Positions 33,801 through 43,091 are shown, counted from the stretch's first letter. The stretch is 64,000 nucleotides of DNA from Kingdonia uniflora (GCA_014058105.1 JACGCM010001166.1:1054001-1118000); one strand, 5' to 3'. Program-made: numbers and translations. The notes: generated from the letters alone by a model not told the origin.

Positions 33801-36160
33801 ACCTCTCAGTGTTTTTATTCTTCTATATCGGGGGCCGCTTTTCATAGATATGCTTTCAATTATCTTTAAAATGTAATAGCCTAGGTAACAACGACACGGG
33901 TATGGGTGTTGGTGTCCGACACGGGTACAGGGTGTCGGAAACGTTAGAAAATAGAAAAATATCTTGTAAATAGTGTTGGCCACGTGTGTCCGAGTGTTGG
34001 GGTGTCGAACACGTTTTATTGTCGTTGTTACCTAGGTAATGGCACAGTTAAAAAAACAATAATAAGACAAAGACTATTGAGAGTTGAGAAAACAATTAGC
34101 AATAAAAATCATTTGGTTGCAAGGAATTATGTATGAACAGAATAGCTAGACAAACCTCAGAAACAACGGATCCATCATCTGACCTTCTAATCATGATGTG
34201 TACACCTCTTTCTCCAGCAAGATAGCCATAAGCACATAAGCATTCAAACTCGAGGGTGGCTGACATGATACCACCATCCTTACAAGGAGACTTCTCAACT
34301 ACCCTTCCTCTATAACCTTGCTTTTCAGCCCATTTCATGTACATTCTCACAAGCCGCTCTGCCCAAATCTGGAAATGAAAGCATGTTAGAGAGAGAGAGA
34401 GATGCAGTTTATAGTTTCATTGCTTCTTTCTCAAACCTTGGGGTAGACACCGGTAGGTCCAGCTTTAATAATCACACAAGCCCCCTCCGTGTCATATGGC
34501 CCACTAAGAAGCTTCGACATCTCGTACTGATCCATGAATTTGCTCACATCTACAGATGCAATATATGCTTGCTTAAAAAGCCTGTAGTTTATGACATCCA
34601 TCTCTGCTAGTTGGGTGATCAGTTTTGCTTCTTCAGCCTACACATAAAAATGACATTACATTTTTTTCTTCTTCAAAGTGTAGAATGAAACATAGATACT
34701 AGTAGAAAATTCTCAGATAAACTGAGACCCCAGAGTCGTCAGCATGGACAAAGATTTTTTTAGAGACGAATGAATAGGTCAGTGCCAAGTGAGACAGTGA
34801 TGAGTTCAAGCGTCTAGTAGAGATTAGAATAACGCTATAAACACAAAAGTGTAGTGCATACTATTTAGACAAAACTCACATGATGCTACTCTGTATAGCA
34901 TAGCACCTTATATCGCAGGTCTTTGAGAGAATTTACAGCTTTAGTAGTATCAGCTAACCCAATAAGAATTTCATTTGATTTAGTTACATCTTCCCATAGA
35001 TCATAATCACGAAGCATCTCTTCCTGTTTGATTTGTCTTCCTTCTTCCAATTCCAGTGCTACAGGTGTCAGCATCTCAGCACGGTGAACCGCGTCATCAA
35101 TTTTCTTTTTTAAGGAAAACAAACCTGACAAACCAAATAACAAAGAAATTAACTTTAGCCACTAATTCAAAGTCCAAAACAAATTACTAGACATACTAAA
35201 GTGAAGTTTAACCAGTTTTATTCTGAAAGTTTCATGCACATATCTTAACACTAGCAATCATCCTAATACTCAAGAGTACAAGATGGTTAATTTTCATCTC
35301 TCCGGCGACGTCACACACAAATTGTTTTATCCATTGCTTTCAGTTTGAGTAGTAGGGTTTAATTCTTGGGAATCAATTGGGTTTAGGTTTAGGGTGCTAA
35401 ATTAGAGACCCTCAGGAACCTATTTCCATTTTCATAATGTCATCGTCAATTCAAAACTTGTGTGATAGATATGTTGTAAATAAAAACCTACTATGTTGTA
35501 CAACGGTGAAGTTGGGAACTTTTCTTTCTAGCAACTTTTTAAATGTCTTTCGCTTGTGTAGCTTATTTTACTCTCTTACTGTATACAATTTGCAAAGTTG
35601 GTATGCATATCGTGGGTATAACAAGCCCAGTTCCATGTCAAAGAACCTATCCAACGTAAATGGATGCCACCTCCCGACAGCAGTGTTGCAATAGAAACAA
35701 AATTGATCATTCAATAAAGATGGATGCAGGGAAAATATGAGACGCTGGGAGGGATCAGTTCTAATTGTGGTTCATGAACTGCCAGGAGTTGAAATGGGCC
35801 TGAAATTAGCAGCTAGTGAAGGCCTCAGAAAGGTGCAGATTCATTCAGATGTAGCACTAGTATACCACTTAAACACGGACACATTGAAATGAGGCAAACA
35901 AAGAACTGCTTATGCATTCAAATGTAATTCACACAGCGAAAGAAATAACAAACAGTGAGAAATAAGTTGTTACCCAATTCTTTGTTGTTCTTGTCCTCCA
36001 TGGATTGAGAAGCTGTAATTGTCAAAGAGATAAGTTGAGACTTGAACAACTGGATTTTTCTGAAACACCCATTTCTTCTCATCCTAATTGGAGCACAAGA
36101 AGCTCTCCCCCCAACAGATACAGATACAGATACAGATAGTTCAACTATCACTTTAGCCAT
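27638..36160 (-). CDS. PRFB3: PRFB3-like chloroplast release-factor paralogue, 3' end missing
   Basis: Five exons with GT/AG borders and compatible phases: 36160-35974, 35124-34907, 34637-34437, 34368-34156 and 27821-27638. Together they give a plastid-like transit peptide, the helical domain 1 of class-I release factors and most of domains 2-4. The tripeptide SPF (stop-codon recognition) reads SDD (RRSDDGS), and the GGQ peptidyl-hydrolysis motif is absent before HVPTGI. These losses are known for PrfB3, which in Arabidopsis stabilises plastid petB transcripts rather than ending translation. No stops occur in the five exons. Exons after 27638 are not found. Confidence 0.85.
28085..28135 (-). 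mobile_element. Short LINE 3' tail (antisense)
   Basis: On the minus strand the sequence reads AATGAAACTTTTTATTCACC followed by AAAAGGAAAAAAA, a common plant LINE 3' ending. No coding part is attached, so it would be a strongly 5'-truncated copy. Confidence 0.35.
28140..30549. other. Intron 4 DNA, no gene supported
   Basis: Apart from the SINE-like head, this part of the large intron is AT-rich and shows no frame with family motifs. A Lys/Arg/Glu-rich 70-residue frame at 29264-29476 on the minus strand is not recognised. A block at 29843-29900 resembles 32451-32512. Confidence 0.4.
28512..28625 (+). mobile_element. tRNA-derived SINE-like head
   Basis: TTGCTCAGTTGGTAAAA resembles an RNA polymerase III A box, and GGGATCAATTCCC, about 45 bases on, a B box. 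A T-rich tail follows. It does not fold as a complete tRNA, so it is read as a SINE or tRNA relic in intron 4 of the PRFB3-like gene. Confidence 0.45.
30550..31135 (+). pseudogene. LINE RNase H (RVT_3-type) fragment
   Basis: Starts FTDGAPKG (catalytic Asp of the reverse-transcriptase-like RNase H) and continues in the 30610-31062 frame with WVDSHSTAAITAFTSG, SEWYEVSRNMREIRYSPTW and REANISSDHLAGKGANF. This is the plant LINE terminal RNase H pattern (V(E/D)SDS, then REAN.xAD.LA). A 22-base poly(C) run at 30659-30680 interrupts it. An AATAAA-like signal follows near 31118. It is a 5'-truncated LINE copy inside intron 4. Confidence 0.7.
31140..33879. other. Intron 4 DNA, nothing recognised
   Basis: No supported frame. 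A 103-residue Leu/His-rich frame at 32068-32379 has no motif. 33160-33500 looks like old repeat. Nothing here shows splice sites linked to the host gene. Confidence 0.4.
33880..34036. mobile_element. 157 bp MITE-like element with perfect 17 bp TIRs
   Basis: CCTAGGTAACAACGACA at 33880-33896 is repeated inverted and perfect at 34020-34036. The interior is rich in GTGTC and CGACAC motifs. Flanks TAATAG and TAATGG could be a six-base target duplication with one mismatch. The superfamily is unknown. It lies 120 bp downstream of exon 4 in sense, inside intron 4. Confidence 0.6.
34156..34368 (-). CDS. PRFB3: PRFB3-like exon 4
   Basis: Reads IWAERLVRMYMKWAEKQGY, VVEKSP, then YGYLAGERGVHIMIRRSDDG. 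In RF2 the last part would be R(I/Q)SPF. Acceptor TTTCCAG and donor GAG/GTTTGT. It is 71 codons with no stop. Confidence 0.9.
34437..34637 (-). CDS. PRFB3: PRFB3-like exon 3
   Basis: Reads AEEAKLITQLAEMDVINYRL and SGPYDTEGACVIIKAGPTGV. The position that in true RF2 reads GAGGT(D/E)AQDWA is altered to AGPTGVYPK. This supports the PrfB3 paralogue over RF2. Both splice sites are good. Confidence 0.85.
34907..35124 (-). CDS. PRFB3: PRFB3-like exon 2: helical domain 1
   Basis: Reads LFSLKKKIDDAVHRAEM, then RDYDLWEDVTKSNEILIGLA and VNSLKDLRYK, matching the release-factor N-terminal helices (the LWEDxxKSNEIL pattern). Acceptor TTTGTCAG and donor AAG/GTGCTA frame it. Confidence 0.85.
35125..35973 (-). 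other. Intron 1 of the PRFB3-like gene
   Basis: 849 bp between donor G/GTAACA and acceptor TTTGTCAG. No transposon or reading frame is supported. A C-, G- and A-mixed patch at 35720-35860 is less AT-rich than the rest. Confidence 0.6.
35974..36160 (-). CDS. PRFB3: PRFB3-like exon 1: transit peptide
   Basis: Start chosen at MAKVIVEL; an in-frame ATG eight codons upstream is possible. The segment is rich in Ser, Val and Arg (CAPIRMRRNGCFRKIQLFKSQ), typical of a chloroplast transit peptide. A (GATACA)n hexamer run at about 36114-36138 encodes the SVSVSV stretch and could vary in length. It ends KNNKELG with donor G/GTAACA. Confidence 0.75.
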
Positions 36161-36554
36161 TAAAATGAAAAGGGTTTTTTCCAAAGGTAAAAACTTGAGT
36201 TGATAATGCAGCAGTTGGGTTGGAACCTTGTGTACCCCAGAAAACAGCGTTGGTATTCAGAAGCTCTCTTGGGTTTGGGTTGTAACTTGAGTGGGCGAGT
36301 TGGTGGGCACAACCCAAGTCCAACAATAAACCTGAGTTTCGCGTCAGTCTAATCCTTTTGCAGGCTCGGATCAGGGGCTCGTCAAATTTGTCAAGACTGA
36401 ACCCTAAGAGCATCTCCAACAGAGTGGTATGGTGTTACGGTTTTAGCATACTCTTGCAAAAACCCCTTCCAACAGGAGTATGGGGTTCAGCATACTCACC
36501 CCCATACCCCTCCAAAGTATGCGAATCCTGAACTTGGCGAAGAGTATTTGCATA

Positions 36555-36632
36555 CCGCCTAGGCGCTGAACCGTTCAGCGCCCAGAAATTTTTAATTACA
36601 GCTGTCTAAGCGCTGAACCGTTCAGCGCGCGT
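36555..36632. repeat. Left subterminal near-palindromes of the Harbinger element
   Basis: Two copies of GGCGCTGAACCGTTCAGCGC-like sequence (about 36561 and 36609). The halves GCGCTGAAC and GTTCAGCGC are inverted. Related copies occur at the right end and in the MITE, so they may be transposase or helper binding sites. Confidence 0.7.
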
Positions 36633-36672
36633 AAGTTTTTTTTTCCGAACTTTTAATTAAGTGTTGAATTTT

Positions 36673-37336
36673 TTGACATTTGTACGTAGTATGACCGTGC
36701 GGATACTATGTTTGAGAAAACGTTTAAAACCGAGAACAATCAAAAACCACACAAGTTTGGTTTCAAACATATTTGGCATATTATGAAAAAACATCCAAGA
36801 TGGAATTCGGAGATCGTCCATAGAAGCGTCCATGAAATGCAAGTTGGCGGCGGCTCTAAGTCCGGCTCTAAGACACAAAAAACGTCTTCAAATGTAAGTC
36901 CAAGGGATTCAATGGGTTCGGACCCCGATAGCTTACTTGACGATAACGAAGAAGTGACAGACCCGGGGTTAATGAATAGGCCAACGGGAGGAAAAAAGGA
37001 ATTAAAAGGCAAAATAACCTTTTGACGAAGTTTGAAAAGACGATTAAGGCCCATGAGGGTATAACGGAGATGGTTGGAAATAATGTCAAACTAAGGCAAG
37101 AAGAAAGGGAAATAAAAAAGGCCATGGCGGCGGAACATCTCGAGCTATATCGGAAAAAGCAAGAAAGAGAAGAACAAATTCGAGACATGGAGATTATAGA
37201 AAAGAATTTGTATGGAATAGATAGAGATACCGCCATGTGTTGGCAAATGTTGAAGAATGAAGTGATGAAAAAGATGATGGCAAAACATAACGCCACGAGT
37301 TCGTCAAATACTAGTGATGGTAATGATGTAGTTTAA
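36673..37336 (+). pseudogene. NAM-associated / Myb-like Harbinger helper protein, N-terminus lost
   Basis: Two overlapping frames (36708-37025 and 37022-37336) are linked by a one-base frameshift. The first has MFEKTFKTENNQKPHKFGF, IWHIMKKHPRW, and a Ser-rich linker with SPRDSMGSDPDS. The second is a Lys/Glu-rich coiled coil (ELYRKKQEREEQIRDMEIIE). This is the NAM-associated C-terminal pattern found in the second protein of Harbinger elements. The Myb/SANT half that should precede it is absent, and 36408-36672 is only TIR and repeats. In active Harbinger elements this partner helps the transposase bind the ends and reach the nucleus. Confidence 0.75.
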
Positions 37337-37750
37337 ATTCTAATGGGCATTGATCATTTTGAAATGCATTACAATATTTTTAGTTTGGAATGAATTATAA
37401 CTTAGTAAAATTTTGAAATGATGTAGTTTAAATTTTAATGGGCATTTATCATTTTGAAATGTTTTTAGTTTGGAACATTAGTGAAAATGAAATAGCATAC
37501 GTAGGCATGAAAAGAAACTACAAGTTCAAATTATTGAAATTGAAATAACAACTTAAACATTACGTCCGACAAATTTCCAGCAATGCTCTACAAGATTGGC
37601 TTGGAGTTCGAAATGTTTGTTTTCATTTCGGTACTTCAAATGTTCCCCAAGATATTTATCAAAGTCGTTATCCGTAGAAATACCTCGAGAAATCTTCGGT
37701 GGATGCTTGAACGGGTTCTTCGCTTTATCATACTTGTAATCACGTGTCGC

Positions 37751-38884
37751 TCAATCACGTTCATCGTCGGTAATCATATTATGCAAAATAATGCACGTGT
37801 ACATAATCAAATTTAATGTTTCGGGCTTCCAAAACTGTGTCGGATTCAGAACAATTGCAAAACAAGATTGTAAAACACCAAAAGCTCGCTCCACATCCTT
37901 CCTAGCCCCTTCTTGCATAGCCGTAAAAAAAAATTCCATTGCCGTGATTGGCATTGGAATTGTCTTTACAAATGTTCTCCACTTCGGGTAAATACCATCC
38001 GCAATATAATAACCAATATCGTAGTCGTGACCTTCAACTTTGTAATTTACGGGAGGGGTATTTCCCATTGCTAGGTTGTTGAACAATTTGCTATGTTCAA
38101 CAACATTGATGTCGTTGTTCGACCCCGGCATGCCGAAGAATGCATGCCAAATCCACAAATCATATGAAGCCACCGCTTCAAGTATGATTGTTGGTTTTTT
38201 ACTCCTCCCATTAAAATCCCCTTGGTACGCCTTAGGGCAATTTTTCCAACCCTAATGCATACAATCGATGCTCCCCAACATTCCCGGGAAACCCCTCGCC
38301 TCATTTTCTTTGAGCAACCTTGCTACGTCGGCCGGAGTAAGAGATCGCAAGTACTCATCTCGATATAAATGAATCACCGTTTTACAAAATTTATCCAACG
38401 CTTTCAAAGCCGTACTCTCCGCCGTCCGACAATACTCGTCCGTCGAATCACTGGGTGTACCATATGCAAGCATACGAAGTATGAACGTCATTTTTTAATG
38501 ACCCGTTAATCCTTGTGTGTTTGACGCATTAGGTTTGTATACGAAATAAGAGTCGTACTCAGAAATACCTTGAAGAATGCGCAGAAATAGATCACGCGAC
38601 ATTCGAAATCTTCGCCGAAAAAAGTACGCATCATAAGTCAGTTTTACTTCGGTGAAGTAATCATCCAACAAAATTTAATTGAAGATTTTGTGCTTGCGAT
38701 TGACGTATTTCCGACCTATCATCGATCCCCCGACCTTTCCGAGTAATCCGGATTTGAAAGCTTCATATGATAACATTAAATTTAAATGAGAGCTTTGACA
38801 CAATGCGTACTCTTCCATTAACTCATCATCTTCGTCGGAGGAACTAGCCAAATAATTTGTAAGGGGACTATTAGTTGGGAACAT
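37751..38884 (-). pseudogene. PIF/Harbinger DDE transposase with three in-frame stops
   Basis: One continuous frame of about 378 codons. The N-terminal part has RRRFRMSRDLFLRILQ and MTFILRMLAYGTPSDSTDEYCRTAESTA, and the linker LTPADVARLL. The catalytic core is GSIDCMH (first Asp), MPGSNNDINV (second Asp) and ARKDVERAFGVLQ (Glu). All three acidic residues are kept. The three stops are TAA after KIFN, TAA after LTGH and TAG after SIDCMH. Each can come from one C to T or G to A change. It would cut and join element ends at TAA/TTA. Confidence 0.9.
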
Positions 38885-39227
38885 GTTGCTTGAGAACTTG
38901 GAAATAAAGATGGAGATAGTTGTTTGAATGTGTAAAAATGAATGTGCTTGGTGACATATATATAAAAGAAATAAAGGCGGGAGATTTGAGCGGGAAATAA
39001 AGGCAGGATAATTAAGCGGGAAATACCAAGGCGGAAGACCTAAGGGAAATAAAGGCGGAATACATAACGACAGAAGTCAAACATTAAAAAATAAGGGCAT
39101 AATTCAAAATTAAAACATAACGTCATATCCAAAATTAAATCATAATGGCATATCCAAAATTAAAACATAACGGCATATCCAAAATTAAAACATAACGACA
39201 TATCCAAAATTAAAATATTACAAATTA

Positions 39228-41472
39228 TCAGAAATGGTATCGACGAAGTTGTTCCTGCAACTCTGCAATGGATTGTTCCAACTCTTGATTTTGAGCATAA
39301 AGCTCTTGTATTTGGGCATCTCTCTCTCTAATCGTGTCGTCTCTGTCAGTGATCATACCAGTATAATGCTCATACATTAAAGTTGTCCAATCATATGCAA
39401 CCTGCTGGCCACCGACATACATACGTCTAGACTCATCCTGATACTGCGTGTACTGCAATAAAAAAAAGTGTAATGAGAAAAACTTATATATGTAAATAAA
39501 AGGATATCAAAATGTTGTAATATCAAATTAACCATTTACCTCTGTATCATTATTTAAACCAGCAGATGGTACCCCCGGGACGTTGCTAAAATGAGGTACA
39601 TCAAGCAACCTATCAGTGCCATCAATATCAACAACTCTAAGCCGCCATGCTGGATCAGCACTGGTATCCATGTCCTCCTGTGTCAACTGCGTCTCCTGTG
39701 GCATGGAATGTACAAACCTTGGAGGAATAATCCACTCTATAACCGCTCTTGGACTGATCACATCAGCGTTGATCGTCCGTGAGTAGTCTGGAAAAATGTA
39801 TGGTGTAGAAACCCTAGCCCAGTATAGATCATAACTGATGTGATCTATGAAAAACTGCTCACCATCTACCCATCCCTGACCTCTAAGTTGGTCAAGATAA
39901 CGATCCCCAAGTAATCGATGATCCCCAAACATATCATTAGCAGGTAAAGGGTCCGCTGGAACATGTGCAATCCCAAATACCTGAAGAGAACACTACTCCC
40001 CCAAATACCATGCATGCGGAAGGCTAGGAACATGGAGAGGTACCCTTTTTTGTGAAAACCATCGTGCAACTACTAGGGGCGTGTCCTCGTAACCCTCTAA
40101 GCCTTGTTGTATCTCTAAATATAAGTCCCATGGACACATGAGATTGTCTAACCTCCGCAACTCAATTTGAACCCTAGCAATACTCACGTTGTTGTGCATC
40201 CCCCTATTAACTTTCTCCATCAAATTCATCCTTGTTCATGGAGTTAATCTTGGGAAATGGAGGTGTGCATCATTGGTTACCTCATCTTGAAGTATAGGGT
40301 GGAGATTTGCAGAATATTCATAATACCAATATTCAAGCAAACTCTACCAACCACACAAACCCTTCACGCCCAAAGAGTAATCATCAAGGGCCGTGTATAA
40401 AGCCCCCAAAATGGCGGATCCCCAATAATCATCCAACCTATCTAGGTCGGCAATCGCGGCCAAATAACCCAACCTAATCGTACTTTTACTATTGGGGAAG
40501 AAGAGTTCGGCCATTACAAAAAATATGAAAGCCCGAGTCGATAAAGGTCGTGTCATGGAATCATCTTTATTCTTCTCAATAAACGACTTTATCCAACTTA
40601 TCTTTATAGCCCCCGAATGGACATCATTTTCCCTTAAAGTAAGAAAAAATTGGCAGAACATTGTCCGTTTTTCATAATTAAAATTAAACGTCAATGGCCG
40701 CTTTCTAGGATCCCCGATAGGTATCCCCGTTAGCATGTAAAAGTCTAACGGGGTAAAACCAATCTCCGTGTCCACTAAGTGGAACGTGTGGGTGGTCGGC
40801 CACCACCTCTCCGAGAGACCTTGAACTAAAGTTCGATCGCTTTTTCCGAGCGCCCAATACCTTCCGATTTGTCCTATACAACATTTGAAAAAATTACCGA
40901 ATGGGGAATTCTTTAGCCAAACCTTTTGTTCTTTATGCAACTTGTCGTAAGTCTTCACAACCATAAGTATCCTGCCACGAAAGTTAAGAGCATCCCCTGC
41001 ATCATCATCAACATGACATTTCATCAAACACATTGTTAAACATCAAACACATTTCTTTGAGATATTTAATCAAACACATATGGCTAAAGGTAAAATTTTA
41101 GGAAATTTTGATTATTTTTCTCACCGAGATTGTCGCAACTTTCTTTGATATGTGAGTTTTACCCTCCGGTAACACAACCACACTCCTCATGTTATCAAGA
41201 CAAATATCGAGTGGTGGAGGTGGGTGTGCGGGTCCAGAATCTTGCATGACTCTCTTCGGTATCGCCTTGCGATTGTTGCGTTGGGCGGTGTGGTAGGGGT
41301 TATATTCTTCCAAATCTTTCATTGATTTTCTTCTCGGTGTAATTATAATACCCCAAGACTCGTTATGTTTGATTATGGGTTGTTGGGTTAAGTGATGAAT
41401 TAGGGTGTTGGTTGTGAGGTTGTTTGAATGAGAGGGGAAGGAGGGATAAACAACAAACTTCAGACTAGACAA
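39228..41472 (-). pseudogene. Plant mobile domain (PMD, MAIN/MAIL-like) protein inside Harbinger
   Basis: The first exon (41472 to about 41108) has DSGPAHPPPPLDICLDNMRSV. The long exon (about 41025-39532) has FKCCIGQIGRYWALGKSD, ERWWPTTHTFHLVDTEIGFT, DFYMLTGIPIGDP and WGSAILGALYTALDDYSLG, then HAWYLGE. This is the plant mobile domain pattern. Three stops all fit Trp codons changed to TAG or TGA. The last exon (39454-39228) follows GT/AG borders (GAG/GTAAAT, TTGCAG) and is a coiled coil (IRERDAQIQELYAQNQELEQ). Exon 1 to 2 phase is uncertain. In Arabidopsis MAIN and MAIL1 act in transposon silencing and genome stability. Confidence 0.75.
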
Positions 41473-41700
41473 TAGGCGCTGAACTGAAAAGCGCCCAACA
41501 TATATTGTAAATCATTTGGCTTTTTTATTGGGCGCTGAACTGTTAAGCGTTCATCATATATTACAAATCATTTGACTTTTTTTTTGGGCGCTGAACTGTT
41601 AAGCGCTCATCATATATTACAAATCATTTGGCTTTTTTTTTGGCGCTGAACTGTTAAGCGCTCAAATGTTAGGCACTGAATCGTTAAACGCCTAGGAGAA
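41465..41700. repeat. Right subterminal repeat array of the Harbinger element
   Basis: Four near-palindromes of the form GGCGCTGAACTGTTAAGCGC (about 41474, 41529, 41586, 41643). Three of them lie in 57 bp tandem units that share CATATATTACAAATCATTTG. A degenerate fifth lies at about 41670. They mirror the left subterminal motifs. Confidence 0.75.
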
Positions 41701-41796
41701 AAAACATAATTTACTATTAGACCAAAACAGTATGCGATTCTGGAATACCGGTATGGTAAACCAAAGCTGCATACTGTTCTGTTGGAGATGCTCTAA

Positions 41797-42086
41797 CAAC
41801 CTAATTTGATACTTGTATAAGATACCATACCGACCAAAAACATGCTATGATTTAAAAAACCTTTCACTATTATAGGGAGGTAACTTTGCAGTAGAATTTT
41901 GTTATATTGGGTCATTTCATTGCCGTACTTTCATTTTGGGCTGAAAGTCTTCCCGTGGAGCTTAAATCCTTTTTATTTGCGGATGTTTTCGTTCAGGCTT
42001 TCAATAGGCTGTGTGTGTAGTGTTAAGTGCTAGTTGTTCTGGATTTGTATGTGAATTATCAAAAGAAACAAAGGCAAGAGAAATTC
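41797..42086. other. Host spacer between Harbinger element and MITE
   Basis: 290 bp with no reading frame or repeat that I can support. Together with 36161-36404 it may be the original upstream region of the PRFB3-like gene, split by the Harbinger insertion. Confidence 0.4.
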
Positions 42087-42089
42087 TAA

Positions 42090-42556
42090 GAGCATCTCCA
42101 ACAAAGTGGTATGCTGTTAAGGTACGGTTTTCCCATACTCTTGCAAAAAAGCCCATCCAACAGGGGTATGGTGTTCAGCATACTCACCCCCATACCCCTC
42201 CAAAGTATGCGAAACCTGAACTTGGCGAGGAGTATGTGCATACCGCCTAGGCGCTAGACCGTTCAGTGACCAATAACTTTTTTAATACAGTTGTCCAAGC
42301 GCTGAACCATTCAGCGCCCAACAACTTTTTTAATACAGCTGTCCAAGGGGAAAGAGAATAATTAACAGATGCTAGGCGCTGAACTGGTCAGCGCCCAAGA
42401 AAAAAAAACATATCGTTTGGCTTTTTGGTGTTAGGCGTTGAACCGTTAAGCGCCCAAGAAAAAAAAACATAATTTGCTGTTGGACCAAAATAGTATGCGA
42501 TTCTGGAATACCGGTATGGTAAACTGGAATAGCATACCACTCTGTTGGAGATGCTC
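42090..42556. mobile_element. 467 bp MITE of the same Harbinger family
   Basis: TAA at 42087-42089 and 42557-42559. Inverted ends GAGCATCTCCAACA(A/G)AGTGG, continuing TATGCT with few mismatches. It shares the outer 150 bp of the 5.4 kb element (CCCCATACCCCTCCAAAGTA, CATACCGCCTAGGCGCT) and the right end GGAATACCGGTATGGTAAAC. Four near-palindromes occur at about 42249, 42298, 42373 and 42428. It has no coding capacity. Confidence 0.9.
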
Positions 42557-42559
42557 TAA

Positions 42560-42786
42560 GAGCTCCCAGATTTAAAGATTACAACCGATGACAAAAGGAG
42601 GGATCATATCAAAATCATCAATAGCTACATTGATTGGACGTTCAACGAACAGTAACTTTTTACATACACATCACAAAATTTCCATCCTACGTATTACATA
42701 TAACAGAGAGATGCCCAATAATGCAAGCATAAACTCTATTCCTTCAGTAGTCTTTAATTTAGAGTTCAAAATTTAAGAGAAACCAG
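42560..42786. other. Spacer, nothing recognised
   Basis: Short AT-rich host or old repeat DNA between the MITE and the gypsy element. No supported frame. Confidence 0.4.
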
Positions 42787-43014
42787 TGTAAACTGATTAT
42801 GCATAAGGTAGATAATCACGAAGAACATTAGTACATTCAATTGGGGAAAAAAATTAGGTTCTTGAGGAACCCTAATTTTATTTTATTAGAACTTTCTTAA
42901 ACAAAAACTAATTAACTAACTGGCAAAACAAAAGAGAGCCCCTCTTTATAGAACTAAAGAGAGAGAAAGACCAACTACTATGGGAAACGACCCATCTAGG
43001 GATGCTTTACATCA
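42787..43014 (-). repeat. 3' LTR of the gypsy element at 42787-47426
   Basis: Direct copy of 47202-47426 (shared TACATTCAATTGGGGAA, TTAGGTTCTTGAGGAACCC, GAGAGCCCCTCTTTATA). A purine tract GGAAGGG precedes it in sense. Confidence 0.85.
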
Positions 43015-43091
43015 AACCCTTCCAATGTGAAAGTTTTCAACCACGAATTCAACCGGTCAGTGTACTAAAAAAATAGAACCGGATCCCTTTG

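Larger units (their letters stand above)
36408..41793. mobile_element. PIF/Harbinger transposon with a plant-mobile-domain gene
   Basis: Terminal inverted repeats start GAGCATCTCCAACAGA at both ends, and TAA lies at 36405-36407 and 41794-41796. This is the target site and terminus typical of PIF/Harbinger. The 5,386 bp carry three genes: a NAM-associated/Myb-type helper remnant (plus), a DDE transposase (minus) and a plant-mobile-domain protein (minus). Helper and transposase converge. Near-palindromic motifs crowd both subterminal regions. The left end lies about 250 bp upstream of the PRFB3-like start. Stops show the copy is not autonomous now. Confidence 0.9.

Noticed and set aside
39228..41472. 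PMD gene as a normal host MAIL1/MAIN gene
   Set aside because: It lies wholly inside the Harbinger inverted ends and TAA duplication and has three stops in the long exon, so it is transposon cargo in this copy.
41465..41700. CRISPR-like array
   Set aside because: Repeats are few, imperfect and in a eukaryotic transposon end; they are subterminal motifs.
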